From Pogonophryne albipinna (taxonomy: Eukaryota > Chordata > Actinopteri > Perciformes > Artedidraconidae): a stretch of 64,000 bases of DNA. The stretch is taken from positions 186,001 to 250,000 of the forward strand of contig JAPTMU010000120.1 in NCBI GenBank assembly GCA_028583405.1. The letters run 5' to 3'. Under the pieces are notes generated by a model. The model saw only the letters and a program-made list of their open reading frames with translations, did no database searches and had not been told where the DNA came from. The translations under genes were made by a program, and so were the position numbers. Within the stretch, counting starts at the first letter, position 1. Every line of letters begins with the position of its first letter. Of the stretch, positions 21,511 to 32,287 are shown piece after piece.

Positions 21511-23337
21511 TAGGTGTCCCTTTGTGCACCGTTATGGTGTAAATACAGCCTATCTACCAATTGGATCAAATGTGACCTGCTCCATCGAAATCAGTCACAT
21601 TGACCCGAAGACACATTTTGAGTTGTATACACTGTTGGAAAGAGGATATTCCTAGCTTTCTAATGATATCAGGATTGTTTTTGTACTCCAAATATTAAGC
21701 GAAATATGTCACATTATATAATGACTGTCACCGAGTCATCATTTTGAGAAAAAGGCCTTCAAAGTTTTCTCTTCTCTGGTATCCATCAATCTGATTGATT
21801 ATTAGCGGAGCAAATGACCAAAATACTACGGAGGGAAGATATTTTCGTTTGGAGGGGAAGCTCGCGAGTGTGTGTGTGTGTTTGTGTAATTTTGCGTTTG
21901 TGAGTATTGTGTTTGTTTCCCGGGGAAAACACTCACGAGAAACACCGGCTGTTGTTATGCCTGCAGTGACGTTAAGTTACTCCGTTCTCCGCTTGTAATT
22001 ATGCCGAAGCTTCAAAGTTGTATTTATCCTCTGAATTTGCCGAAACAAGTTTGATATTCTGAAAGCCAAGACTTTGTTTAATTGAAATCAGATGAAAACA
22101 AACTGTAACGGACCCTGCCGTGTTATCTATGATTACTATACTCTTACATTCATAATGTCAGCCGGAGGGAGGGGGGCGGCGCTGCGGAAGAGCAGATTGC
22201 GAGTGAGAGGTGCCTGTCTTCGTCCCTTTACAAGCTTCAAAAATGTATTTATCGTGTGATTTTGGAAATAAAAGTTTCATATTCTGAAAGCCAAGACTTT
22301 GTTTGTTTAAAATCAAACAAAACACCCGAACCCCGAAAAAATAGTTTTTTACGTAAATCCACGTTTATTTTGAAATGAGCCGTTGCGACTTCCGACTGAT
22401 TTCGATAGAGCGGGTCACAAATATAAAAGTCAGCCGAATTAGTGTTGATACTGCAAGGAGACGTATTGTGTGAAAATAAATGTAAGATGTTGTTTAATTG
22501 CTGATATATTTATGATCCACGTCACGTTTTCAGTTTTGGCGGCAGGTCCTCCTGTTTGTCTAGAAGTCTTCTCATCAGGGCTCTATAAATACAGAACTAC
22601 GGCAGATATGTAACATTTAATGCAGCCGAACCGTGTATTACAATACCGTTATGTGATGACTTTCAAAGAGAAAAGCAAGCACAATCGGAATAAAGTATTA
22701 TTAAAAAATGTTTTTGGGTATTTCACATCGCATAAACACCATTTCCCAACGTGCATTGCGGCTAAACCATCCAATCACCGAGCTGAGGATCTTGCTTATG
22801 TCTGTTTCCGGTATTGTTAATGACGGATGTATTTTGTTATACACACATTCCTTCACATTTCAATTTTAATTTACATTAAAGTATTTTGTGGGGCCTTTTA
22901 AAATGTTTTTAAATATAACTATGGTTGTAGTTGAAGAGTTTGGAAATTAACATGAACCGAAGCTGTTGCCTGGCAACTCAATCGCACAACGTCACGTCCG
23001 TTAATTCCACATCCACACGCATGGATTAACATCGATTTAATACATTAATGTAGCCTTTGTTTCTGCTTAAAGAGGTGTCGACCAGCTGGGGCAACAACAA
23101 CATCAGCGTAATCGAGTGTGACTATTAAAAAATAAATCATTATTATATTAATATTGACAATAACAACCGACCGTCGGGGTAGCATTTGCTTGGCATTTCC
23201 GGGTATATCTCCACTGGTTGGGCCATGTTAACAATACCGTGTAACTGTCACGTTTGAAGGGACGAAATCGTGACATCTTCACGTCTCCCAGCATGGTACA
23301 TCGTCACATGTTCACGTCTTGCCGTGATACTGGGTTG
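21511..23337 (-). repeat. Right inverted arm of the foldback element, interrupted
   Basis: Inverse copy of 17481-18417, split by an 847-bp element at 21572-22418. The uninterrupted left arm gives the empty site: '...ggatcaaatataaaag...' read on this strand. Confidence 0.9.
21572..22418. mobile_element. 847-bp TIR element with 4-bp TSD inside the right arm
   Basis: Ends GTGACCTGCTCCATCGAAAT and its inverse ATTTCGATAGAGCGGGTCAC (about 25 bp paired). The flanks AAAT (21568-21571 and 22419-22422) occur once at the empty site in the left arm, giving a 4-bp TSD. Inside, a block of about 85 bp is repeated directly near 22005-22090 and 22228-22310 (shared 'attctgaaagccaagacttt'). No coding capacity. 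Superfamily not determined. Confidence 0.85.
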
Positions 23338-23345
23338 GTTGTAAT

Positions 23346-25107
23346 TGTCACTGTTTTAAACAATGTTTTAGCAATACTGTATGTCATCAGGTCATGTGAA
23401 CTCTTTTCATTTGTGCGTTATTCTCAATTTACATATTCAAATCTCAGAAATGTTTTGTTTTTTCTCACAATATTATCCACCAACCCCTGATCTGTACCTT
23501 TTAACATTTCTCAAGAATTCTCGGCTTACACTATTTCATAGGGATCTACTGATAAAACAGACTCAGTCCCGTCTCTTTTCCAAAGTCCTGATGAATCCTC
23601 CTTCCCCTCCTCTGTAACCTCTTGACATTTCTCTCTGAGTTTAAAGAGGAGTTAGTTGAAAAAGACCTGATTTTTTTTCTTGACTATTCGACCGTGCTTT
23701 CCACTCTTTCTCCTCTCTTGTGTTTCTCCCCTCGCCCACGCTGTTTTTCTGAGGCGTTCCCGCTGCGTCTCTCACCTGCTGGGCACAAACAGCTGATCTT
23801 TACTCTCGGCAGGGAGTTCCCAGCATGCACTGCGCCTTCTCACGCTGTGATCATGTGACGTGGTACAGAGCAGCGAGGATAGGTGGAGGCTGGCTTTTTG
23901 GAATTGAGATTTTTACCTTTTTATTCTTTAATCCAAAAAAAGCAGGGGGCCTTTACCCGCTGTGATTAATCTTCAGAGAGATAGAAGTTTGCAGTGAGCA
24001 GATACAGGTGGCTGGGTTTCAGTCTGTTGGTTTGTATTTGGTCATTTAAGGTTAGGTTTGGTCTAGGGCTTTGATCAGTTCAATATTTTTAAAATGTCCT
24101 ACATTCATAAGATGATACAATACAACAACTTACACTTCATGCAACACATCCAATAAACCCTATATCAAATATATATATGAAATAAATAGAATGATATACA
24201 AAAAGAATGGTAAATTAGATTGTATTATGTGTTGAATTGAGTTTTAATACTTTAATACATGTATGCTGTAAATTAGGCTGTGCGATATTAGGAAATAAAT
24301 GAAATTAATATTTTAAAACAACAAAGTTCCTGTTTTTGGTCAACGTTAAGTTTCAATTAAGTTGGATTTACATTATTAAAATCTGTCTGTTTGTATTATA
24401 CATTTCTTTACTGACATTCATCATCAAACTAGTTCATACGCTGAGTTTTAAGAGTGTATGCAAACACCATTCATGTTTAGCCTGAAATGTAATTTAAAGA
24501 TTTGTAAATATTTCCTCGCAACAGACTCTCTTCCAAAGTCAAACCTGATTCAATCCAAACACATGCTTATACAGTAAGCTGCAGAACATTTACATTTTGC
24601 TTAACTTTTTTTCTGTCCATTTTGATGAACTTACAGCCAATCGTCGCCTCAGCTCTGAAGGGCATTTGAGCCTCTTGAAGCTAATAGTTTTGGTTTTATG
24701 ATATTTGATGAATGCAAGAGCTGAATTGCAAAGAAGTTTTGTAGTAAGCAAAACTAAAATGATGAAGTCAGGCAAGTTATGAACAGCGGGAAACATTTGC
24801 AACACCTTTTTAACGCTGAAAGTCCAGTCACTCCTTGTCGTTAAATACAAATAAATAAAAATCTTTATACATTTTTCACGCTCCCCCGTGACGCATTGGC
24901 AGGTTAATGTAATGCATCGCTTCAGCCTCTCACATTTCTGTGAGATGAGGGGTTCAAAAGGGTGAAGGATGTCGTCTGGAGGACAAACTGAAGTCAGACG
25001 GAGAGAGGCTTTGGTGTCCTTCTGCCTGATCTGAATACATGATTCACAGAGAATGAGAGAAAAGTATGCAGCAGATTAAATAGAAGGAGAAGATGGGAGA
25101 CTGGAAG
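23346..25107. other. Stretch without recognised gene
   Basis: AT-rich with several short open frames (e.g. 23622-23858, 24590-24850 minus) that match nothing I recognise and lack splice context. No repeat termini seen. Confidence 0.45.
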
Positions 25108-25493
25108 AGGGGAATTAGTTGAGTGGAGGGAAGGAGGGAAGGAGGGAAGGAGGCATGTAAAACTGGATGAAGTGTTGAAAGGACGTAAAGGAGGTATTAA
25201 TGGATGAAGGTAGGAAGGGTCTAAGGATCGTAGGGAAGGGGGGATGAATGGATGTATGAAGGGATAATTGGCCGAAGGAATGTAGGGAGGCAAGGGATTT
25301 AGGGAAGGAGGAATGAAAGGATGAATGGATGTAGGAAGGGTCAAAGGGTTGTAAGGAAGGGTTGAAGAGATGGGAGGAATGAATGGATTAAAGGATGTAG
25401 GAAAGGATGAAGGGTCGAAGGGACGTAATGAAGGAAGGAAGGAGGGTTGAAGGGATGTAGGGAAGGAGGAATGAATGGACCAAGGGTCTAAGG

Positions 25494-26040
25494 CAGCGTT
25501 TCTCAAAGTGTGGGGCGCGCCCCACTGGTGGGGCGCAGAGATGTGATAGGTGGGTCGCGAATGGACGCGATGAACCGGAGATTTTATTTTTTTATTTAAA
25601 AAAAATAATGTTTTGGACCTCAGGACGGAATCGAACCTGGGTCCTCGCGGGCGGTAGTGGATTATTACAGCCGGAGTCTCGCAACGGCGGTGGACTTTCA
25701 TAGCACCGCGGGAAACGGGAAAAGTCCCGAATCTCCTGATGGCCAATCCGAGCCTGCTCACACACACACACAACTCAAACCAAAGTCATTTGCAGACATA
25801 TGTAAAAAATCTCTCATACACACATGTGAAACGCTCTCACACACAGACACAACAGCGTTGCAGTCAGGAAGAAAAGCAATGTGGAGCGGCACCTCACCAC
25901 TTCATAAGGAGTTTAACCGTGACACTTTTCGAAATCCCGTTTGTGTCCCCCCATTTTACAAATAGGCCTATGTTTATTATTATCTTTTAACGCAAGCCAT
26001 CATCGCCACGGAGGAGCACACAGCCTCTGTGAGCGAGCGT

Positions 26041-26114
<74 letters not shown>

Positions 26115-26707
26115 ACACCTTTATCTATTTAATATAGCCTAGTTGTACAAAATAAGTAAGAAATCATTCCAATGTGTACTATAGGACAGTAAACAGTTTA
26201 AAAGGGGAGTGATTAGTAAAATATGCATACATAAAAAGAAAGAATGCTAACTAGGTAACACAAGATAAGAATAAACAAGTTTAAATGATTTGTTATTGGT
26301 TGTGATGATATTCTAAAGATGTTTGGATTATTGAAAAGTATACAGCTCCCTTTCATATTTTAAACATTTAAAAAAAAATGCTACATTTTCTTTTCACTGC
26401 AAACGGGTCCCACAGACCCAAACAGCACACAAAGGTTAAAGGTAAGCATATAATAATGTTAAAATGTGCTAAATATATACACTGCAAAAAAAACTGAAAA
26501 AGAGGAGTAAAAGTAGCTCACGACTTGTTTTATTTTTTGAAAGTAGCTCTCATCCTAAAAAAGGTTGGAGACTCCTGTTATAGAACGATACATTTGACCA
26601 TTTTAAGCTTGGCCTACCATTTGATTGGAGTGGCGAGGAACAGGTGGGGCTTGAAAAGGCCCACCTGTTCAAAGTAGGGAATGACAGAAAAAGTTTGAGA
26701 ACCACTG
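25494..26707. mobile_element. hAT element with CAGCGTTTCTCAAAGT terminus
   Basis: Starts CAGCGTTTCTCAAAGTGTGG and ends AAAGTTTGAGAACCACTG, flanked by a perfect 8-bp TSD gtctaagg (25486-25493 and 26708-26715). The termini resemble Charlie/Buster-type hATs. Internal (GA)n at about 26047-26114. Only broken coding traces inside. Confidence 0.9.
26047..26114. repeat. (GA)n microsatellite
   Basis: About 66 bases of perfect GA repeat inside the hAT at 25494-26707. Confidence 0.97.
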
Positions 26708-26996
26708 GTCTAAGGGATGAAACGATGAAGGGTCGAATGAATGTAGGGAAGGAGGGAGGGATGTAGGGAAGGAGGGAGGGATGAGTAGATTAAGTGATGT
26801 AGGGAATATAGGGGTGTGTGTGTGTTCGCTATATATTTTAATATTCACCAATCACAAAGCTTTATGCCGCCTCACAGGACACTGAGCTCACAAAAGCATA
26901 GTTTGCTTATTAAAAACATCTCCTGCTGCATTATGGGTATGCAGTCGCCATGGAGACCTAATGTCATGAGCTTCATCACTAGGAAGCCCATTAGAG

Positions 26997-27793
26997 CAGT
27001 GTTTCTCAAAGTGTGGTCCGCACTCTCGCGGGAATATCTCGCAATGAGCGAGATTAACTTTCACTTTCAATTGCATGATATAGCCCAGCGCCCCACCTTC
27101 GTCACACATGTTGCCACTTGTTTGTAACCTTTTCAGGCGATTTGTAATCTGTTCTAGAAAAACGATGTGTTTCTTTTAGATTTCAAGAAGCATCAACAAT
27201 GGATGTATTTTATGAACATGTGTCCATGCTGGAAGTAGATTTAGATGTGTTAGGATTTAGATAGAGATTATATATATCTATTATGCATCCAATGAAGCAT
27301 TGCATGAGGTCTGTTGATGATCAGACGCTGTTGTTGGGGCTGCATAAACGTTTACAAAAAAAGCCCAAACGTGAAAAAAGTGCTTAGACCTCGGAGTTAA
27401 ACTTGGGCCTACGACCATAGTTTTACTGTATTTTGTTTTGAAAATCTACAGCGGAGGTTTGTGTCGTACTACATGCGGTGTGTTTTGCATTTCTCTCAGT
27501 AGCCAACGATCTGTGAGTCTGTTGGCTCGTACATAAACTCTGTAATGAATGTTGTCTACATTTCACAAGAGTTGTAAAACCTGAGAGCATTTAAAATCGC
27601 ATTTCAACTAAATGCTTATTTAATCTGTAGTTGTATTTGTATTGTTGATTTAATGTGTGAACGAGGCGATATAGAGAAGGTTAAGTTGTTATATACTGTT
27701 GGAGTGGTGAGCAGGCCTATTGTTTTTGGATATTTGGGGAGTTAGGTGGTCCGTGATGTGAGTGTGGGCCTTGGTATGAAGAAGTTAGAGAAA
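26997..27793. mobile_element. hAT element, right terminus clipped
   Basis: Starts CAGTGTTTCTCAAAGTGTGG, related to the neighbour at 25494. Perfect 8-bp flanks cattagag (26989-26996 and 27794-27801). The right end '...agttagagaaa' lacks the expected CACTG, so the last five bases seem lost. Non-autonomous. Confidence 0.82.
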
Positions 27794-27801
27794 CATTAGA
27801 G

Positions 27802-28806
27802 GACCCCCTGCTGAGTTAATAGTTCATTCAAAATCCTGCCTTTTTGTTTTGCAGTTTTCTTAATAATCTGCATTTTTAAAGTAACTCTCTTGTTTCATAA
27901 TCACCTGTCGATCAAACAGCTCTGTGAGATTTGAAACTTCAGGCACTTGAAGAGTTGCTCCACTGATGTTTACACATTAATATCATCACCACCATCACTC
28001 TTCTGTAATATATAAATAGTTTGATAATGTTTTTAGTGTCAGAGCGTTGTCAAATCTGAAGTGTTTTCATTATTATCTCTACATGGGCTACCAGTTTTAC
28101 AGTGTTTCAGACCAGCGGGTGTGGAGTTTGATTTATGTGGATGTATTATACCCAGTTGCATTATGAGACATAGTAATCCAAAAGTAACTAGAATGCCTTT
28201 TAGGTACAGTGCTCATGATTTGTGTGTAAAATGCTGCTTGGATTGGGTTATCTTTTATATAATATTCACTCCACATACACCAATTAAAAACATAATAAGA
28301 AATGGGGAGATTTCTTAATTATGTAGTGTATTATTGTGTTTAAGGTTACTATATATTTAGAGTTTTGTTATAAAATGTCTAAAATGTGCTTAATTTCATT
28401 AACCAAACCATTCCTTTGTCATTTGGAGAGATTACAAACTTGTAGGGGAAAACACGTGTTAGACCAATCAGTAAAATATCCTCACACAGCAGGAAGTAAA
28501 CATACAGTAAATAACCAGTGGCATGAATTAAAATGTACAAAGGATAACCCCCTGCTACCCACTCTGTTCTCACTGCAGGGAGAGGAGTGGGGGGGGGGGG
28601 ATTGTTGTGGGTGGACGTGATTAATGCCTTTGTGTTTAGCATGTTGCGTAATCATCAATAATAATTGCATGTAACAAACACTGTTTTATTCATTATAGAT
28701 AAGATAGAAAATAACCAGACTCCACATTTCCATTTTTTACAGCATTTATTCATTTATTAGTAGCTTCCCTAAGTGGTGGTAGGTCTCACTTTAAAATCAA
28801 ATATAG
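27802..28806. other. Stretch without gene
   Basis: No gene recognised. Includes a 10-base G run near 28591. Confidence 0.45.
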
Positions 28807-29431
28807 AGTGGTGCAGGAATGTCTTATTTCTGTAGTGGACCCTGGCTCCCTCCACAAAAAAGCCAATGGGACTTTCTCCATGTGATTTTGGATTATTGCA
28901 GGAAATAATCTCTGTGGTTAACAAACGTCTTCGATATTTACAGGTTTAGTTCAGCAGGATAATCTCCATTAACACCACTTTATGATTTCTGAAGTAAAAA
29001 GCTATCGCTAGGCTATAAAAGAACTACAGCATGGTCACATGACTTCACGTCACCACCGCTAAGCTAAAGTCGGCTAACGAAGGGCTATAAAGGAACTACA
29101 GCACGGTCACATGACTTCACCACCGCTAAGCTAAAGATCGCTAATGTTGGGCTATGAAGGAACTACAGCACGGTCACATGACTTCACGTCACCACCGCTA
29201 AGCTAAAGGCGGCTAATGTTGTGCTATAAAGGAATTACAGCACGGTCACATGACTTCACGTCACCACCGCTAAGCTAAAGGAGGCTAATATTGAGTGTGA
29301 AGACGTTTAGACATATTTTATGTCCACATAACCACAGAGCTTATTCTAACCAAAATGCATTGAATAGAGAGAACAGGAAGTTCTAAAATACTGACTAATT
29401 TTCGGGTTTTAGGACTCATTCCTGCACCACT
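28807..29431. mobile_element. MITE with AGTGGTGCAGGAATG termini and an internal tandem array
   Basis: Ends AGTGGTGCAGGAATG and CATTCCTGCACCACT are inverse over 15 bp. A related sub-terminal block ('acaaaaaagc.aatggga.ttctccat') reappears at about 46945, in a second copy of this family at 46885-47130. A four-copy tandem repeat fills the centre. TSD not clear. Confidence 0.75.
29009..29292. repeat. Four tandem copies of a 66-73-bp unit
   Basis: Each unit carries 'ggctataaaggaactacagc', 'acggtcacatgacttcac' and 'caccaccgctaagctaaag'. Unit starts near 29011, 29083, 29149 and 29222. The second unit lacks a few bases ('gtcac'). It lies wholly inside the MITE. Confidence 0.92.
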
Positions 29432-29575
29432 ATTAAGCATCACTATTAATAACTATTAAGCATCATCATAGCAGTATATTTAAGGCTCCAGTGATTACAT
29501 TTACTGCAGACATCTGTTTCCTCCCCCTCTTCTCTTCTCTCCTCCCCTCTCTTCTCTTCTCTCCTCTCCCCTCAG

Positions 29576-29638
29576 GGAGCTTCGCTGGATCCTCCTCCTT
29601 CAGAGAGCTTTACTCCTCTGGAAGTTATGGCTGAAATG
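29576..29638 (+). CDS. Putative first coding exon (Met-Ala-Glu-Met start)
   Basis: A pyrimidine tract of about 55 bases (29519-29573) ends in CAG, followed by a 63-base exon and the donor GTACGT at 29639. ATG at 29627 is in a fair initiation context (G at -3 and +4) and gives four codons, Met-Ala-Glu-Met, ending in phase 0 at the donor. The whole exon is also open in that frame upstream of the ATG (21 codons), so an internal coding exon is possible. The CpG-rich exon at 7235-7538 on the same strand is the natural upstream partner. The gene cannot be identified from this; no later exon is recognised in the remaining 34 kb. Confidence 0.55.
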
Positions 29639-29918
29639 GTACGTAGGCTCAGACAAACGCTTAAAAACAATCCAGCGGGGGATGAATAACAGGCAGGAAG
29701 AGTGTTGATGCTGCTTTGGTTTTCAGGTATCACCTCAAGCTTTGGGATTAGGAAGAATATGAAGCTGGAAAGAGGACTGTTTTTATGAAGAGGACATGTA
29801 ATATATGATGAATTTACGTTGAATATAACAGGTCAGGGATCAGTAGGATTACCTTGTGTTGTTTGTAGAAAGAAATGTAGAAAGTCATCATAAAGGGATG
29901 TCTGTTTCTGCAAAGTAA
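29639..29918. other. Putative intron 2 start
   Basis: Begins at the donor GTACGTAGG. No other feature before the Harbinger-like element. Confidence 0.4.
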
Positions 29919-30022
29919 AGGCCGCTACACACCAACCTGAGACCAAAGAACGCGTACCGAAGGCGTCCCGACTTTTACGTCCGCTACGTCGCCTGCGTCG
30001 GCTACGCCGCCCGCCTACGAAC

Positions 30023-31164
30023 TAGGGCTGTACCCGAATATTCGACTATTCGAATATTCGTTCGTTGGCCAACTATTCGGGATTCAATTTCATTACTCGG
30101 ATATTCGTTTTTTTTTTTTTTTTCCCAAATCAATTTTTTTTTCCTAAATATATATATATATATATATCAATAAAGGCGAATTGCCATATTCATATACTAT
30201 ATTCATACTTTTGAATTGCGCTGTTAAAATGCGGAAATATATACAATCTCAGCCTGTGCTCCTGACATCGCGTTCACTCACAGTCACAAACGCAAACGGC
30301 ACGCTTCACCTCGCTTCACCTCGTTTCACACACCTGAACACAAAATGCCGAAGACTTCAGCTTGTGGGACCATTTTAAATTGGATGACGGTAAGAAGAAG
30401 GCAGTGTGCCAAATATGCGACAATAAACTGGCCGACCACGGTGGCACAACAACTCTGAAATGTCACCTGGATGCTGTAAGTACTAGCCTAGCTTAGCTTA
30501 GCTGTCAAGTTGCAATGATGAAGCTGCTTTATCCGCCGTTTAAACAGTAACGTTACACATGATAAAATCGTGCACTTACTTTGCTTGGAAAATAGTTGCA
30601 AGCAAGCAACCAAATTGTTTTTTTATATTAGTTTTTCAATTTTATCCGAATAGTGAAAATAATAGGAGCAATGTGGGAACATCTGGGGCTAAGGCAATTT
30701 ATTTTTCGTTCTTCATTTATTTAAATACTGTTTACTGTATCGGTAACAAGTATTACACTGTTAGGCCTACTGTTACGGCTATGTTATTAAAAGTATTGTT
30801 GTTTTAACAGAAATATGTGTTTTGTATCTTCAGGTTGTAAAACCTTATAGACGGAATTTGGAACCAGATTTGGTCCCCGGGCGCTCCACTGCGGCTGGGT
30901 TAAATGCAGAGGACACATTTAGTTTTAATTTATGCGAGTACTGAGACAATAAATAAATATATATCGTAATAGTATGCTCTTTCTGCGCTTCTGCTTAACA
31001 GCGTGTTGTCAGGTGTCTCGGATTCGGAGCGTGTTATGAAACCTTTTGGAAAAAAAAATGTTATTAAAAAAACAAAAAAACTCTCCGCACCGAATATTCG
31101 AATATTCGCTGCTGATTACTACCGAATATCCGGAGCCCGAAAAATGGTATTCGGGACAGCCCTA
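30023..31164 (+). mobile_element. hAT element with TAGGGCTG termini and a BED-finger exon
   Basis: Ends TAGGGCTGTACCCGAATATT and CATTCGGGACAGCCCTA-type, with sub-terminal ATTCGAATATTCG palindromes at both sides. Perfect 8-bp TSD ctacgaac (30015-30022 and 31165-31172). It inserted into the Harbinger-like element. It keeps a first transposase exon but little else. Confidence 0.88.
30341..30475 (+). pseudogene. BED-type zinc-finger exon of hAT transposase
   Basis: In the frame of TGG at 30365, the text reads 'WDHFKLDDGKKKAVCQIC', then 'DNKLADHGGTTTLKCHLDA'. This is the start of a BED finger: an aromatic residue, the Cys-x2-Cys pair, and the first His before the exon ends. GCT|GTAAGT at 30473-30481 looks like a genuine donor, and a pyrimidine-AG near 30834 could be the matching acceptor. 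The catalytic domain is not seen, so this is a remnant of a DNA-binding exon from a longer transposase. Confidence 0.68.
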
Positions 31165-31453
31165 CTACGAACACACCGCAAAGACAGTCAACGAGTGGCA
31201 ATAACTGTTCTTACCAGCAGGCAGCGGTAGTGTGTATTCGTCATTCAAAAGAGGCAACAGCCAATCAGAGTGATTTATTTGTCCGACTTTCTTTGGCCGA
31301 TGCAACATGTTGAATCGGCCGCGGGAGGTGTGAAAATGTGCCGTAAAGCAACGACGGTGCGGGACACACCAACCTGAGTAGGGCGCCGCGAATGCCCGAC
31401 TGCCTCTGACGGCCTCTGACTCCCAAAATCGGGTAGATGTGTCAGGGCCTTAA

Positions 31454-31898
31454 TACCTAAAAAAGTGATAAGCACACAAATCCAGTACATTTTATATTCC
31501 TTTATGACTGAATACATGAGTTTCCATTCTCCCAACGTGTATATATGCAACACATCCTCATTCAATAGTTCACATGATATCTTACGAAGAGTTATTTTGT
31601 TATTTTTGTGCATTTTTCTCTGAGTTACCAGAAAAACAACCCCTGCTGAATTGATTGCCTTAGGAAAAGATTCAGGTGCGTCATAATTATGTCAACTGAT
31701 TTCTGCTCACATATTAGCGTAGAAGTCCGATGTTTGCCCATGCAAACTGTATCTCTCTTTATAAGGAATACATTTTGTACCTTGGAGATAATTATAGAAA
31801 ATGACAAGAACTCTCGAGCCTTTGGAGTCGGTCTATCCCTCGGTACACAGGTTTTATTTATAGGAACATAACTTTAGTTAAATATTATCTAGAGGCAA
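31454..31898. other. Stretch without recognised feature
   Basis: No gene or repeat terminus recognised; ends with the left TSD (ggcaa) of the next solo LTR. Confidence 0.45.
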
Positions 31899-32282
31899 TG
31901 TGAAGCTGACCGTTGAGCGGCCCGACCAAGCAAGGAGGCAGAGAATTCAAATATAACCCGGTGTGGGCATTTATTCTTTGCTGTGGTACAGGATACACAG
32001 CCTCAATATTGCTGCCCAGATGAACACAGTCACCAGCCACAAGGATCTCACCCACACTACCAGCCTTCACCAAACAGGAAACACAGAGCCTAAATACACA
32101 CCCACTAATCAGCAATTAGACACAGGTGAGGGGGGGGGGAGGAGACAACACAGGGCACCAGGTGAACATAATCAGGAGTAACAGAAAGAACGGGAGGGGG
32201 AACACTTTTCAAAATAAAAGACATGTGCAATATACAAGGCCCGAAGCCGTTAGTCCACAGTGACGAAGTTACATTCGTCACA
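31899..32282 (-). mobile_element. Solo LTR, probably Gypsy-type
   Basis: On the minus strand it starts TGTGACGAATGTAACTTC and ends GGTCAGCTTCACA, i.e. TG...CA. A perfect 5-bp TSD ggcaa lies at 31894-31898 and 32283-32287. An AATAAA signal is present on the minus strand (31975-31970). No internal retroviral-type coding region, so it is a recombined solo LTR. A related, rearranged copy lies on the plus strand at 61960-62794. Gypsy assignment is inference from TSD length and LTR style. Confidence 0.87.
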
Positions 32283-32287
32283 GGCAA

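Larger units (their letters stand above)
17481..23337. mobile_element. 5.9-kb foldback element with about 0.95-kb inverted arms and 8-bp TSD, carrying an IGHV fragment
   Basis: The ends are CAACCCGCTATCACGGCAAG and its inverse CTTGCCGTGATACTGGGTTG, flanked by a perfect 8-bp repeat gttgtaat (17473-17480 and 23338-23345). The arms (17481-18417 and 21511-23337) are inverse copies with modest divergence. The loop (18418-21510) holds a minus-strand immunoglobulin VH promoter/leader/partial V exon and a 5'-truncated LINE. The right arm is interrupted by an 847-bp TIR element (21572-22418). No transposase is visible, so the element is non-autonomous. An 8-bp TSD and CA...TG ends fit hAT but other superfamilies are possible. 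The TSD shows the arms moved as one unit; whether the VH piece was present at insertion is inference. Confidence 0.87.
25108..26800. repeat. Purine-rich (GGAT/GAAG)n minisatellite split by a hAT
   Basis: Degenerate GGAAGGAGGGATGAATGGAT-type repeat from about 25108 to 25493, resuming at 26708-26800 after a hAT insertion. Nearly all purine on the plus strand. It produces a Pro/Ser-rich open frame on the minus strand (24994-25773) that is not a real gene. Confidence 0.88.
29919..31450. mobile_element. Harbinger-like element with TAA target site, containing a hAT
   Basis: Left end AGGCCGCTACACACCAACC; right end GGTAGATGTGTCAGGGCCT, partly inverse. Flanked by TAA (29916-29918 and 31451-31453), the 3-bp site typical of PIF/Harbinger. 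GC- and CpG-rich compared with its surroundings. A hAT (30023-31164) splits it; without that it is about 390 bp. Confidence 0.68.

Noticed and set aside
25615..25660. tRNA-like B box (minus strand, GGTTCGATTCC) within the hAT at 25494
   Set aside because: No matching A box at tRNA spacing, no cloverleaf and no CCA-side pairing; treated as chance or a degraded SINE piece.
24994..25773. 259-codon Pro/Ser-rich minus-strand frame
   Set aside because: Covers the purine minisatellite and a hAT terminus, crossing the insertion border, so it cannot be an ancestral gene.
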